DNA of 64,000 nucleotides from positions 434,001 through 498,000 of the forward strand of contig JAFEVB010000008.1 of the NCBI GenBank assembly GCA_032629725.1, written 5' to 3'. The position numbers were made by a program, and so were the translations under genes. The stretch comes from Gremmenia infestans (lineage: Eukaryota; Ascomycota; Leotiomycetes; Helotiales; Hamatocanthoscyphaceae). Below, one piece after another: positions 47,127 through 59,590 of this stretch. Below the pieces are notes generated by a model. It was given only the letters and a program-made list of their open reading frames with translations. It searched no databases and was not told where the DNA came from. Each line of letters begins with the position of its first letter. Within the stretch, counting starts at the first letter, position 1.

Positions 47127-50066
47127 CTAGCTCCTATAGTTCCTCCCCCCCCTTGGTTCTTCAATGCTCCTCCTCGATTGATCTCGTCCGATTTCGCTCA
47201 TGTCGAAGAGCAATAGCTCATCGTCAGTCTCGTACATCCCTGCGGTCCTGGTGAAGCTATATCTGCCACCACCAGCTCTATCGCTTGTACTCGTACCACT
47301 CCCGCTGCCTCTTTCAATGAGGCTCGAGTACGAGCCTGTTTGTGGAGGGGTTACTCCACGGCCACCTGTGCGACCTATCCTGGGCCGGTATGGAGAGTTT
47401 GTAGACCCTGCAGAAAACCCGCGTGGTACTTGTGGGGCTTCCGACTCGTTTTGCTCAAGAGAGGAGGCTTCGCGATCCGTTGGCTCTGAGATATGAGCAG
47501 CAGGTTGTAACATACGAGATGGGGAAGGCGACGATGCTGATGCTTCGTTCTCAGCGGCTTGACCGAGCCCTAGTAACGCGCTCAAACTAGGTGGCTCGCG
47601 GTCATCAGCGCCTAGACTGATCGAACGATGGATTGCAAATGGCAGATCGCCCAAATCATCCTCCATAGGAAGTGCTCTGTGTTGTTGCGCAACAGAACTA
47701 GACCTTCGCACATGTGGGTAATATGTCCGCGGCGATGTAGGAATATCGATGGCATTTGTCCCCTCGTTGGACACATTATCATCCGTAACATCTTCCAATC
47801 TTGCCTCTGGCGAGGTCCTGCTGCGGTGACTTACTCGCTGTGGTACAGAGTATTCCGCTATAGAGTTTGCACTCAGCCGGGATGGTATAGCTGGTGTATG
47901 AGGCGTGTGCGGCGAGACTGGTTTACCAGGCGATGATGATGTTGACATGGAAGTAGCGGCTACCATTGGCGGTACACTTGACAATTGTCGACTGGAAGAG
48001 CTTGATGATCGATGCATCATTGTTGACGACGACATTGATTCTGTCAGCAGATTATTCGACTCCCTCATTGATTGGTACTTGGAGAGTTGGGCGGCTGTGC
48101 GTTTTGTGGATGCTTCGCCAGAGGGCTCGAAACTTTGCAAGTTCTTCTTGCTGTCTAATAATTTCAGAAACTCAGAGATGTTATCATCGTCAGTTTGCAG
48201 AGATCCCGAGCTACCACCACCTCCAGCTTCGGCGAGAATGCCCGAACCGGGTTGCATCGATGAAGAGAGACTTTGTTTGCCACTACTCCCTTGGTCATCA
48301 TCGACGAGCTTGCTCCCGCCTCCATACGATGACCTGCCTCTGCGATGAGTAAAGCTGCTGCTGTATCTACTTATTGGGGCAGGCTTTGGCGAGCTAGACG
48401 AGGATTGTGGGACTATATTATCAGTGACGATAGGCCCACCCCGTAGCGAGGCTGGCATTCCAGCTGTCAACGATGAGCGATTGCGAGCTTGTGTCAAAGC
48501 ACTAATACCAGATCCTCGAGGAAGAGATTGGGGTGATTGTGGTGGGAGCATATCTCCAGTACTTTGTAAAGAGCCTCCACGCCCGGGTGAGGATGATAGG
48601 GATCCAGCTTTGAATGGCTGAAAGGATACTGACGGTCTTCTTGCCATTGGAATAGTTTCTGTCGACTTTAGTGACCCTCGAGAGGTTTGCATAGGCCGGG
48701 TCTTAGGGAATGAATCTTGAGACGGCGAGCTTGTATTAGAGCCCATAGGTTTGGCACCACGAAGGGCCGAAATGGGGCTCGAGCCCCTAGGAGGCGCATC
48801 GCCATGGAAGGTAGAAAGACTTCCATAGGCTTGAATTGGCTCAGTATTGTCCACACGGTGCCGATGAGCAGGTAATGACCCAACCTCCGCAGTCCTGGTA
48901 GAACGACGACGGTTATCATCTTTACTCACTATGGAGGGTGCAAAATAATGTTCATCTACGCCCATGAATCTTGAGCTGAGCATGGTCTCAGAATCATCCA
49001 CACGAAAGTTACAGTCATTTCGGTAAGAGACTTCGGCCGAAAAGTGTCCCGCGGGTGTATCTGTCGTCCCTAGGAGATAATCCGTGGTAACAGGACCTCC
49101 ATTATCGCACAAGGGATGAGTGAGTGCGTCAAATCGACTGGGCGGGACGTCTCCGTTCAATATTCGACATTTGACTTGCAGCAAATTATTCGTGGCCCCG
49201 CTCTTTGCCAAAGCCTTCGCGAATTTCCATGCCGGTGTAAACTTGGCTGTGGCGTATAAGGATCGGAAGAAGACAATGCACTTCTTATACACTGTTGGCA
49301 AGGTGGATGCAAAATCGTATGTCCGTTCCCTCGGACTACCTTTAAGTTCAATCCGCCACCTTTCTAGAACTACCTCATTATTTCGCTTCCGTATACGAGA
49401 CCCCCCGTCGCTTGATCCGCTTGAGTTGTTCAAAGCTTCTAAGACATCCCATCGTTTCCCATTGTCATCTACAATGACCAGGCTATGCCTACTCGTCAAT
49501 GCCGAGGTGTCCAGGTATGTCTCCAAAATTAAAGGGGGTGGTCGATTTTCAAAGCCTCCAGATGTTCTCCATATACTTAAATCGTCTCGAAAGGCAGTAG
49601 TATCATCCGTTTCGATTTGGAACTGTTAAGCTGAAATTAGATAACATATCTGGTACGTCAGAAAAAGAAAACTTACCCATTTATTGACCTTCTTCGACCC
49701 ATCTTTAGTGTACAAGATGGGAAGAGACATTCTCGATTGCAGCACAACAATAGCTGCTTTTGTGTGGAAGTTCTGTGGCAAAACATTAGCTTTGAATATC
49801 GCTATATGATCCTGATGGAAGCTGCCTATTCTTACCTGTATTATTTGGTCCAGCTTCTTGACGGATTCTTTACTAGGACCATTTGAAGGCATAACTCCGC
49901 TATCCCCACTGCCATCATCACCCTCGTTGTAGATAGGCATGTCTGAATTTGTTCTCGTATGGGAACCTGGGCCTTCTTCTCTTGGGTTGTTCGTTCTATT
50001 TGGATTTGTTCGAGGAGACGAGGCTGAAGAGGCCGTCATAGGAGATGGACGCGGATGTTGATGCAT
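47127..50066 (-). CDS. ATG13: Autophagy protein ATG13 (C-terminal tail apparently frameshifted)
   Basis: Exons 50066-49836, 49772-49677 and 49622-47127; introns 63 and 54 bp; 940 residues as read. The start MHQHPRPSPMTASSASSPRT is the first in-frame ATG. The HORMA domain begins ESVKKLDQIIQNFHTKAAIV and includes LPILYTKDGSKKVNKWFQIE, LETYLDTSALTSRHSLVIVD, VLERWRIELKG and YKKCIVFFRSLYATAKFTPA. The rest is long, Ser/Pro-rich and disordered, with NISEFLKLLDSKKNLQSF (a likely Atg1/Atg17-contact region) and DELLLFDMSEIGRDQSRRS. ATG13 is the regulatory subunit of the Atg1 kinase complex at the phagophore assembly site. In the given sequence translation stops at 47127 after a G8 tract (47145-47152); one base fewer would continue the frame to 47045 with a Gly/Ser/Arg-rich tail. 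Confidence 0.93.
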
Positions 50067-51854
50067 CTTTCTTGGAGCGATCGACGTACCCGTCGATTTG
50101 GAGGCAAGCTGTAGTTTGGTCGAGCTATTGAAGGGTTGTGCGGATCTGCGAGAATCGTGGACACGCACTTGGCAGGGGGCAGCAGTTGTAGAGCTAAATG
50201 TCGAGGGTAGCAGAGCCAGGATACCTCATGATTTGGGCATCCATGGTAAACTATTCGCTATTGATGACTTGGCAGGCAGTTTTGAGGGTTTCGGTGACGG
50301 TTTGGGGTGAATGGAGCCAATGTTTCTGTAGACTGTGGGGAGCGGTAGGCAACTGAGAGCTTGAGGTAGAGGTAGGGGTAGGGGCCTGCAGTCAAGAGCC
50401 GGTAGCTCAGGCAGCGAGCATCTTTGGTTTTCGGGATATTGATCTAATTGTTTGTCGAGGATTCGAGGATGGAAGAAGATGGGATGAGGATGAGGATGAG
50501 GATGAGGATGAAGAGAAGTTTCAATCAATATCCCCAAGATTGTTTGTTGATGACTGAAGTTGCCAAAGCTAGGATGTTGGACTCAGATAGCGACGATACC
50601 CGTAACCGTACTGGTGACTACTGTAGGACTGTGGAGCATGGCATGGGCTTGACTCTAGTGCTGGTGCTCGTGATCCAAGCGCTTACAGACTGACAGACAG
50701 ACAGACAGATAGACAGTACAGTACAATGGAAGACAAGAAGGTATTCAAAGTCACCACAGGACTTTTGTAGGATGGTGCAATGGCAGTGGTGGAGAGTGCA
50801 GGTACTGTCTACAAAAGAAGTCTGAGCTCGAGGTCGAGGTCGAGCACGAAATAAGTGACACAAGAAGTAAGTCGCTGCCGCAATGGATGGATCGGTGGAC
50901 GGATGCAGCTCAAAGCTGTACTGTAAAGTCAGTTGGATCGGCTTAGTCATCTATTTCTTATCTCTGTTCTCAGCCGATTGTCGTCGAAGATGGGGATGCA
51001 ACCACGACGACCACGATCACGACCACGTCCACGACCATGACCACGGTCCGGATTCCCAAACTCTTCCGGGACATGGTGAACATGTGATAGATCGCCTCGA
51101 GCATCCATCTACGGTATGGTATATGATATGTACCTACCTACCTACCTACTCTTCTTTGTCCGTCGCAGCCGTCGTTCGCTCTCGTACGACAACGATTCAT
51201 TATTCAAAACTCCAACCTGCGCACACGCAACGGCCAAGTCAACGGTCACGCCTTATGGGTTCACCGATGTCGCAAGCCATCCGGGTACAAAAGCCATTGT
51301 CTGTCAAGGTAACCACTGGCCGGCCAATCAAAATCATGTGCGTGCTGAGCTGGTGACGAGAACAAGTGCCTTGTTGGACTTGCATAAGCTTCGAAGCACG
51401 TGAAAGCAGCCGTTGATTGCAACATCAACGTCTCTTCATGTCCGCATGACTTGTTTCAAGCCAACTGGGGGAGAGATAGGTATCGCTTCAACTACGGTGT
51501 ACTAACAGCTAGCTACCTATATAGCAAGCAGCCGCTCAGTACCAGTACCAATGTATTCTTAGCATATGCATGGTAAAGACTTGCACCAAGCAAGCTTTTA
51601 CATTTTCGTACCACTTGGATAGACCCTTGATATCATAATCACGTTTTTGTGCCCAGAGATAGTGGCAAGTGCACCTCCATCTTTAGTGGTTGCCCATGAA
51701 CCAATGCTATAGGCAAAATCGAGGAGATCAAAAGAGGGGAAACCTTAAATATGAACTGTCAAGTTTTTGAATACGCCGGCTCGCAGTCCTTTGCGGAGCA
51801 TTTATACGCGTCTTTCCAACGCCCCTGAGGCAAGCATAATACATAGGTACAAAA
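50067..51854. other. Intergenic region upstream of ATG13 with several simple repeats
   Basis: About 1.8 kb without a gene. Contains GATGAG/ATGAGG tandem repeats (about 50481-50513), a GACA repeat (about 50690-50715), GACCAC-type repeats (about 51000-51047) and a CTAC repeat (about 51133-51150). A possible 5'-leader intron of ATG13 may lie at 50170-50230. Confidence 0.5.
50481..50513. repeat. Hexanucleotide-like (GATGAG)n repeat upstream of ATG13
   Basis: Five or so consecutive GATGAG-type units in the presumed ATG13 promoter region, about 420 bp upstream of its start codon. Composition may differ between strains. Confidence 0.75.
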
Positions 51855-54800
51855 TCATTGTGTTGCCCCTGTGTTCTTCTCCTGGGCTTTCCCTCTTCCA
51901 CGTCCCCGTGAAGAAGCATCACCTCGACCTCTCGCCCCTCCACCTCTTTTTCCCCCCTTAACCCGCCCACCACCACTCTTGCCACCGCGTGCAGCTCCGG
52001 GGGCACTACCCCTGGCTCTAACAGCCTCCTCTTCCCGTGCCTTTTTGCTCTCCTGGTCCCACCATTCTTGGAACGCCTGCTCCTCTTGGATTTCCTGCAA
52101 ACTTCGCTTTGCCACTGCTTCTTTGATGACTTCCTGTTCTCTTCTCTGTTGGCCAATGATGTCCGACATTGATAGTTGAAGGGAAGGCTCGGCCCTGGAA
52201 ACTGGTGGGATGTATGATTTCGAGTGAGGCGATGCCTTTCCAGATTTTGATCCAGAAGTGGCTCGCGAAGAGCCCACTGGAGAAGAGCGGTGCTCTTTTG
52301 TAAACTCGCGGGCACTGTTGCTCCTCTGTTGACCGGAGAAGCGGGTGTCTGGTGAGGCAGTGCGCCTCACTGTCAACGGCCGAGATGGAGCTGGGGATTC
52401 CGCAGACTTCGGAGTCAACCCTAGTGATGACGTTGGCTCCTTGAGCACGTCCTTCAATGAGGTCTTTGGCCCAGTTGCAGCTATTTGCCAGGGGGAGGAT
52501 GCCTTTTCACTAGCTTGTTCCACATTAATCTGAGGACTGGACATGGCTTGTTGCAGCGCTTGCTGCTGTTGCTTCTTTCGCTCCTTCTGAGAAATCTTTG
52601 AAGGCGCCGTCTTGCTACTGGTATCGACTCTGCTATTAATGTCATCATTGCTATGTGGATCTCTAGTCTTCTGTACAGAAAGACTCATCGACAGGCTAGA
52701 TGTTCGACCAGAGGAGGCTTGAGCCATAATCTCTCTCATATTGAGCTTCGATGATGGGAGGGCTGGCGATGGCCACTTGTTCGAGCTTTGTGCTGCCATC
52801 TCAGGTGTTTTTGGAGTCCCGACACTCGATAGCTTTGAGGGAAGGGCGAAGACATCCTCATCGGGTATAGATCTGGGATCCTGTCCTGCCCATGGTTCCT
52901 TACTGCTGGGTGAGGCATCTCCCGCTTTTGCCGTTGACCCCTGAACAGGATCCGGGATCTGAGATGGGAAATTTCGGGAGCCCAAAGGCTCATCGTCATC
53001 CATATCAAACATCAAGTCCACCGTAGAGTCTTTTGGCCGAATAATTGGGCTGAAAGGTTCATTTCGAAGACCCTTGGATGTCCGTCGCAGCTTCTCTTGA
53101 CCCGGCGACGCAGACATAAAATCATCAGGGCATCCCAAACGCACTCGGAAGGATGAAGGTTGTCGATTATCGTCATCTCTAAGATTCGCTCGAAACGCCA
53201 TATCGCAAAGTCTTCGTTGTCGTTCCTCATCAATATCACCCGCCAAGCTGGGATTCCTGGCGTGCAACAGAAGTTCGGCCCTTTCGCTTTTGGCAAATGG
53301 CAGACATGCCAACTGATTGGCACGAACAATTTCGTCTAGTTCATACACAAGGTCCTCGTCGAGATCATTCATCAAGTGATTTTCGAGCATAGATTCTAAC
53401 TGCAAGCAAACGTATTCCAGAGCAGCATCCTTGAACTCGGTGATGGAGCAGGGGGCGATGGCATTCAGCAAGTAACAAACGTTGCGAGTGCTTACTAAAG
53501 GAGAGAAGAGAGTTAGCTGTGCTACTCTTCCACGTTCTGCAAAAATACTGCAAATCTCTCTTTCTAGGGTGAGGGATCCGGTCAAACTAACCAAAACGAC
53601 CAATTGTCTGTTGACAAATTTGCGATAATCGGTCAAGCATAAGCTCGTTGCTTGCAGCCATAACATCCATCACTAGGTCCGAGAATTCATCAATATCTGC
53701 CGATACAACATCATCAAAGAGCTCTGGTCCAGCATCGGCATACAAATATCGTAATACCAGCTCAAATGCGTTGGGGCTGATGTGTTTCAAGTCGATTCGA
53801 ACAGCTTTCGAGCCCTCCTCTCGCCTGCTATCTAACCATTGGCCTCCAGCACGGCCATTGAATAGCCCTTCAAAGAAAGGACACCTTTGACACAACAAGG
53901 CACTATGAGCAGCCATTTCGGATCCGTCCAGTTCAATGATTGTATCATAATCATCAAAGAAGCAGGGGTCCTGGATTGCAAGTGCCATGTCAAGGTTCAT
54001 GCACGGCTTGGGCTCAGTCATAAGCCGAACTGCAAATTCCAACTTTGACAACTTCAGGTGCGCCGCAACCTTCATAAGCTCTACACGAATCTGCCGGTAT
54101 CTGAAAGCCATATTTGGGGAATTACGAGTGTAGTGCCACACATCAATGACTGTGTCCGTGTACAGGTAGAGAACCAAGTTGATTAGTGTGATGAAATCTA
54201 GGCCTTGAAAGATGACCGTAGTGCGTCCATTGTGGCCACCTTCAACATCCAGGACATCAGCAATATTTGCTCTACCTTTCTGGCGGAAGTCACCAAGGAT
54301 TGTCCTCAAAATTGAGCTCCTGGCAATCATGAAACTATGCACGGGTATCCGAACATCAGACGTCGTGGTGCCAACCTCAGCGTCGTACTCGCCTTGGACA
54401 TTGAAAATATGGCGAGTAAGATCTGCCTCTAGGTCCAAAGATGTGAGCACGGCGCGTTTGAGGGGGTCAAATAGGTCTTTTAGCAGGCTCGGCGTCCAAA
54501 ATCGAGGCGAATTGTCCTCTTTCGAGACCTCAGAGGCTTCTAGGTCTCGAATGCTAAGCAAAGGGTTGACATCATCCCATAAAGTCTGGCTAGCAACTTC
54601 AATTTGCGTTTTTGTCACATCGCAATCTTTGCGGATAGCGGCATACACACCGAATGCTGTGCTGCGAACAGCTGCGACTTTAGTAAGACCAGGAACACGC
54701 TGAAATTTGAAGTCTTTGCGATGAAAGGTCCCTGTTCCTGCGAATGCATCTTTGACTTTGGTTCGCTTAATACGCCGCCAGACTGCACCAGCTTGAGTAC

Positions 54801-56661
54801 AAACAATCACTGACCCATTTTCGGTGACCGAGGCAGATTTGATTCCGTCCCAGTGGCCTTTACGCAAGCTCCACACTCGTTGCGGGGTTGTCAAGGAATC
54901 CTTAATTTTCGCTGGGTTCGTTGTACTTGTAGCCGAATTGGAATCAATCTTCCTCACATTTATAGTGAACAAATTCTGCGTTGAGAATGCTGCAATGGTA
55001 TCTCCAGCTGCTGTGATGTTTGTAATATTGTCGGACAATGAGTCGGACCGACTTGTAAACGCGTTGCTTTTCAAGTGGTAATTGCTGAATCCGTCGTTGG
55101 ATGGAAACTTGATAATGTTGTAACCATAATTGGTAAAAACACAGACCGTATGATTCTCAAGCAGAACAATAGTAGCTTGATTGATCGCTGATACCATCTT
55201 AATTGGGGCCTTGAAGAGAGACGCCGCTACTTTGCGAGGTATGGGCTGGACTTCAAGACTTCTGGAATCTGAATCCATCAAGCCCAGCTGGCCTTCGTTC
55301 TTACCGAATGTGAAAAGGCTGGTGGCAGTATGTGCAACAGAATGAATTGCCGAAGCGGCTACCCCAATGATATGCTCCCTTTTCAAAGGGCCGAAAATTT
55401 GGCGCGGGGTAGAACATATGGGATCTTCGTCAGTCAAAGCTGGGCGGGGGAGAGAATACCCCAGGACTCCATGGGTATTTTGACCCCAGCTAAATATCTC
55501 TCCATTGGAATCCACGGCCAAAGAGTGGTTGTTCCCTAGTGCGACTTGGACAATATGTTTGCCGGAGAGTCCATTCTCTATGCAGACATAAGAAAACCGG
55601 GTAACTTCGTCACCAGTTCCCAACCGTCCTCCCGGCCCAAAACCACACATGAATAGGTTGCACTCTGGATCGTTGGTAAGAATCGCGCTATGAAGCTTTG
55701 AAAGAGCCACATCTTGAACAACAATTGGACGATTAGATATCAGGCTTGGGAGCTCAGAGACCGACTTTGGATTGGACTTCGACAGCGTCTGATACATCGC
55801 ATCGTCGGCGCCTTGGATCGACTCCAGATATTCCCGGTGAAAACGAAACAGGAGGTGATCTGGTCTCTTCAATGTGATCTTTTCCGGGTACTGGCGATCA
55901 TCTTGATCTCCAAACCCTAGATTGTAGTTCTTACTACTTCCCCACGCAAAGACTTCATCACCATCGATATTTGAATATATTTGGCCACCTTCTCCGGCTT
56001 CGGCGTCTTCGAGTTCCGAGCTCTCCTCGGAGTCTTCATCGGATTCTCCATCACCTCTTCGCTGCGCAGCTCGCCTTGCGATAGTGGCATTGTAAACGTC
56101 AAAAGGACTGTTCCCTTCGTGATCTTTCACTTTGATGACAGAAGTTGGCCCCCTTTGCGCCGAGGTATCTTGCAAGTTATGACTATCTTTCTCGATGATC
56201 GCCCGTGCCAAGGTAACATTCCCAGTGTAGAGTGCTCTGTGCAAGGCTGTCCATCCATTCTCTGTATCCTGAGCATAGAGGTCGATTAAAGGATGTTCGA
56301 TAAGGGCCAGGGCAAAGTCGATCGCGTTCTCTAGCTTCGACGAGGCTATTCGGCACAAGAGCGGCACTCCAGCGTGGTCTTTGCTATTGACATCTGACCG
56401 ACTTATTCCAATTGAGTTGCCTCCCTTGCCACCAAGGTTACCGGCTTGACCAGAGACTTTCCGGTTCTTGAAAGCTCGCGGTGAGGTCGAAAAAGGGCTT
56501 GCGCCTGGACTTCCCACTACGCTTCCCCAGCTGTGTGCGCCCGGCCCTCCACCATGGCCTTTCGATGCATGTTGTGTATTATAATTGGCATTTGCCAGCA
56601 GTTTCCGAAACCGCTCGATTTCGTCATTGTAGAAGTACTTCCAGAGTAGAGGATAGTTCAT
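51855..56661 (-). CDS. Ankyrin-RCC1-BTB protein of the IBtk type with RGG-rich tail
   Basis: Exons 56661-53592 and 53494-51855 with one 97-bp intron; 1569 residues. The splice joins QTIGRFVSTRNVCYLLNAIA. The start is the first ATG of the frame (MNYPLLWKYFYNDEIERFR); a short 5' exon upstream cannot be excluded. Ankyrin repeats lie at ~95-190 (ENGWTALHRALYTGNVTLAR). RCC1 repeats fall at ~240-600 (DEVFAWGSSKNYNLGFGDQD, NSNGEIFSWGQ-like units). Two BTB domains follow: ~770-860 (VRIPVHSFMIARSSILRTIL) and ~905-1000 (DTIIELDGSEMAAHSALLC). The C-terminal ~450 residues are disordered and end in a Gly/Arg-rich block (GGKSGGGRVKGGKRGGGARG). The ANK-RCC1-BTB-BTB order matches animal IBtk, a Cullin-3 adaptor; a similar ubiquitin-ligase adaptor role is inferred. 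The protein is large for a fungus. Confidence 0.9.
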
Positions 56662-58674
56662 GTGTCGCGAAGTGGCAAATACAGAAGATCTTCCGGACAC
56701 TTCAGAAACACCTCGCTATGCACTCGACGGCGCACGGCGTTTTTAAAGGCGTGTGAAGCGTAGGAAGACTCCTGGGAGATAGTAAAGAAGGTGAATCGGT
56801 GTTCGATCGAGTATATGCCAGTACGTGTCGATGTTCAAGGGTGCGGTGGTTGATTGTTAAGCTTGAGTGGCGTCGTAAGATTTTGGGTGTCGGAACAGCA
56901 CCAGTAGATCTGGGTCCTTCAGAGGCTTCGAGGTTTTTTAGGACGGCGGAAGATTCGAATTTGCTAGAAGAAGTTATTGAGTTTGTTGGAAATAGCTGTT
57001 GGCGTTGGTGTTTATTAGTGAGAGAGGTTAATGGAGGTATATCTAACACTGCGATGTGTGACTCCTGCCCAATGAGACGACAGCATTCTTCCTTGTGCAA
57101 CATCGACGCGACGGGAGCAAGTCTCCCCACCTTCAACAAACCTTTCTCTCGATTTAGTTACCCGACGCAATCTCGGCGGGATAAACGAAGAATCCGAGAT
57201 TGATGGCATTCTCAAGTTGAGGGTCGATGCTCCTTTATACGTGTCACAGGGAGATCGACCTGCATATCGGCGGTGAACCAAGGACGGGCCACATCATAAG
57301 TCTTACAACACCAAAACTACTGCTACTGCTCAATCATTGCGGGTCTCCTACAATATGCATGTAACCCTTTCTCTTGGACTGAGCTCTTCAACTCGCTGAC
57401 TTGCAATACTGTTCCATGGACAGTCGCATTATTTTCTACTTTGATTCGGTCCCCATTAGAAATGTTCACATCGTCTCTTTTCAGTCATGTCTTCACAGAA
57501 TGAACGTCTCCTTTTTCTCTAGTCTGGTCGTACTTTCAGTATGTCACATTTACAAGTCAAGTATTTGCGTTCAATGAAAATGTTACACCCTTTAAACGCC
57601 GTTTTCTTCGACTCCTTTGAGCTCAGAATACGTCCTGTCAAACTTCGTCCAGATTTGTCGCGAGTGCTGAGAACGCTTTTGATAATTCCCGAGCAAAAAG
57701 ATCTGGTTCTTGGTTGCACGTTGTCTTTCTCGAGAATTAGAACAAAAGGCAGCACTTTTGTAATTGGGTTGGCTGCTCGCTGCCTCGATTTGTCGACCAA
57801 GCATCTACACACGATCCCTCGTAGCGGAAAGCTTTTGTGAATTCGGTACTCGTCCTATGCCTCTCAAGATCTGACTTGTAAATTAGCTTCCTGAGCCATC
57901 GAGAACACTTTTTGTCCTCCTTAGTAGAACGAGAGGCTGTACTATTATAGTGCCTGTGAGTGTATACCAATGGGACAACATATTTCCTTCGCTGGATGCC
58001 TACCGCGTTGAAAATTGCATTGGCGTAGGAGATGTCTAGTAACCACGAGTGGAGTGGGTCACGGCCCGTTTGATATTTCCTTAGACAAGTGTTGCGTGGG
58101 AGCGGCTCGAGACCCCCCGAGGCGCTCTAGCAGTGCATATAAATCTGGGAAAATGTCCTCTAGATATTTTAAGCAAGAGCATACCTCCCCCTCTTACCCA
58201 AGTTCAGGTACGCATATCTCCTTTAGTTGGTAAGTGACCACATTCTGGATAGCGTGAGATTGTAGGTCACTTGTATGTCATATTTCTGAGATATCCGCCG
58301 CAAATTGCTTCAAGGGCCAATTCATAATGAAAGTAAACTATAGTGTGCGAATCTGGTTTCGCGTTTCGTCTTGAAGTCAACATTCGGGGCGCAATTGTAT
58401 TACCAAAACTTCTTACATGGCCATCGCCATTAGGAAGTTTCTCATACTCTATATTTTCATATGTGTGTGATAAACACATAGTTAACAGCCTAGTGGCACT
58501 TTGCCAAAACAATGTTATTATCTCTCAGAACAAAGAGAACCTCAGAGTCATTATGGTCACGTCTTCGAATCGGCGACTCCCTTGTTAATTCTGACAATCA
58601 GCTTTTATAAAGTACTATCTCGCATCTTCAAGACCGTTCTTACTTTTCCTCCTCAAAACACCATAAATTCAGCC
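56662..58674. other. Intergenic region, no gene recognised
   Basis: About 2 kb of divergent upstream DNA for the IBtk-like gene (-) and the C2HC protein gene (+). A 99-codon ATG frame at 57541-57840 has no protein-like features and overlaps equally long frames on the other strand. Nothing else supported. Confidence 0.45.
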
Positions 58675-59370
58675 ATGCAGAACTTTTACAGAAACTCCGA
58701 ATCAAGTGCCTATACATCACGCCAGTCGTACACAGAACCAAGAATCTGCTACGATGACAATTGTTCCTATCCCTTCGGACCAGCCTGCTCGGAGTGCATA
58801 TTTGCTTTCGATCTTGCTCAGGCAAGAAAATCGAAAAGCCATTCGAAGGAGCCTATCATAGGTCGGATCGACGAAACAATAGCCGATATGGAGCAAGTCA
58901 TTGATCCTAGCCACAGTTATATAGCAGGCAACAATAACAAGGAAGAAGTCCACCAAACAGACGCTTCACGTCTAGCAAACGCGTCCAAACATCGCCCTGG
59001 TGAGGATTCCATTAACGAAGATACTAACGACCTCTATACACCCAATACAACAACGCACGAATCGCTAAACGCCGAAGAAAGGGCAGCCAATCCATCCACC
59101 CCAAGCTCCGTTCAGGATAAACCGCCGTCAAACTCTCTAGACGACTGGCTTTCCGAGCTCTTTTCAAACACGCTCGAACGCCAGCTGGACGGCACATCTT
59201 TTATCGGCGGCGCTATAGACGAGAACAAGACATTGGATTTCTGCCCCCTTTGTTCCAGCCCACTGGGTGATCCGAGAGACCAACATTTGTTACGTTGTCA
59301 GTATGCACATGAAGAGCAAGAGCGGATGAATAAATTTATTGCTCGTGCTGACAAGCGGGCACGGAGATGA
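58675..59370 (+). CDS. Hypothetical protein with C-terminal C2HC zinc-finger-like motif
   Basis: Single exon, 231 residues, starting at ATG 58675 in context TCAGCCATG. The N-terminus has paired cysteines (ICYDDNC, GPACSECIFAFDLAQARKS). The middle is hydrophilic and probably disordered. The C-terminus contains SLDDWLSELFSNTLERQL, an amphipathic helix, and then FCPLCSSPLGDPRDQHLLRC, a Cys-x2-Cys...His-x4-Cys pattern that could bind zinc. The Asn/Asp/Glu-rich centre and late finger resemble no family I can name. The reading frame is open upstream without an ATG, so the start seems sound, but an upstream exon is possible. Confidence 0.6.
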   Translation: MQNFYRNSESSAYTSRQSYTEPRICYDDNCSYPFGPACSECIFAFDLAQARKSKSHSKEPIIGRIDETIADMEQVIDPSHSYIAGNNNKEEVHQTDASRLANASKHRPGEDSINEDTNDLYTPNTTTHESLNAEERAANPSTPSSVQDKPPSNSLDDWLSELFSNTLERQLDGTSFIGGAIDENKTLDFCPLCSSPLGDPRDQHLLRCQYAHEEQERMNKFIARADKRARR

Positions 59371-59590
59371 ATAGGAATGTTTCATTTTACCTGTAGGACA
59401 GTAAGCTCAACAGCTTTGATGGAAAAAGTTCGCTTTTGGGGATTTGAGAATAGCTAGCTCGCACTAGGGATCCACTTCAAGCTTCAATGTCACGTCATCT
59501 CATGACTCCGAACTCATAAGTTCATACCCAAATAACAAAACACGATTTTTAAATCCTTTAACATCCGATCCCCTCGAACCCGTGTCCAAA

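Noticed and set aside
50067..50168. N-terminal extension of ATG13 reading MRVHDSRRSAQPF-like residues
   Set aside because: It begins at GTG and lacks an in-frame ATG; the conserved-style start MHQHPRPSP at 50066 is preferred.
56662..56700. Thirteen-residue extension of the IBtk-like protein
   Set aside because: Starts at GTG rather than ATG; an upstream spliced exon is possible but not supported.
57541..57840. 99-codon ATG frame in the gap between IBtk-like and C2HC genes
   Set aside because: Antisense frames of equal length exist, composition is not protein-like and no splice partners were evident.
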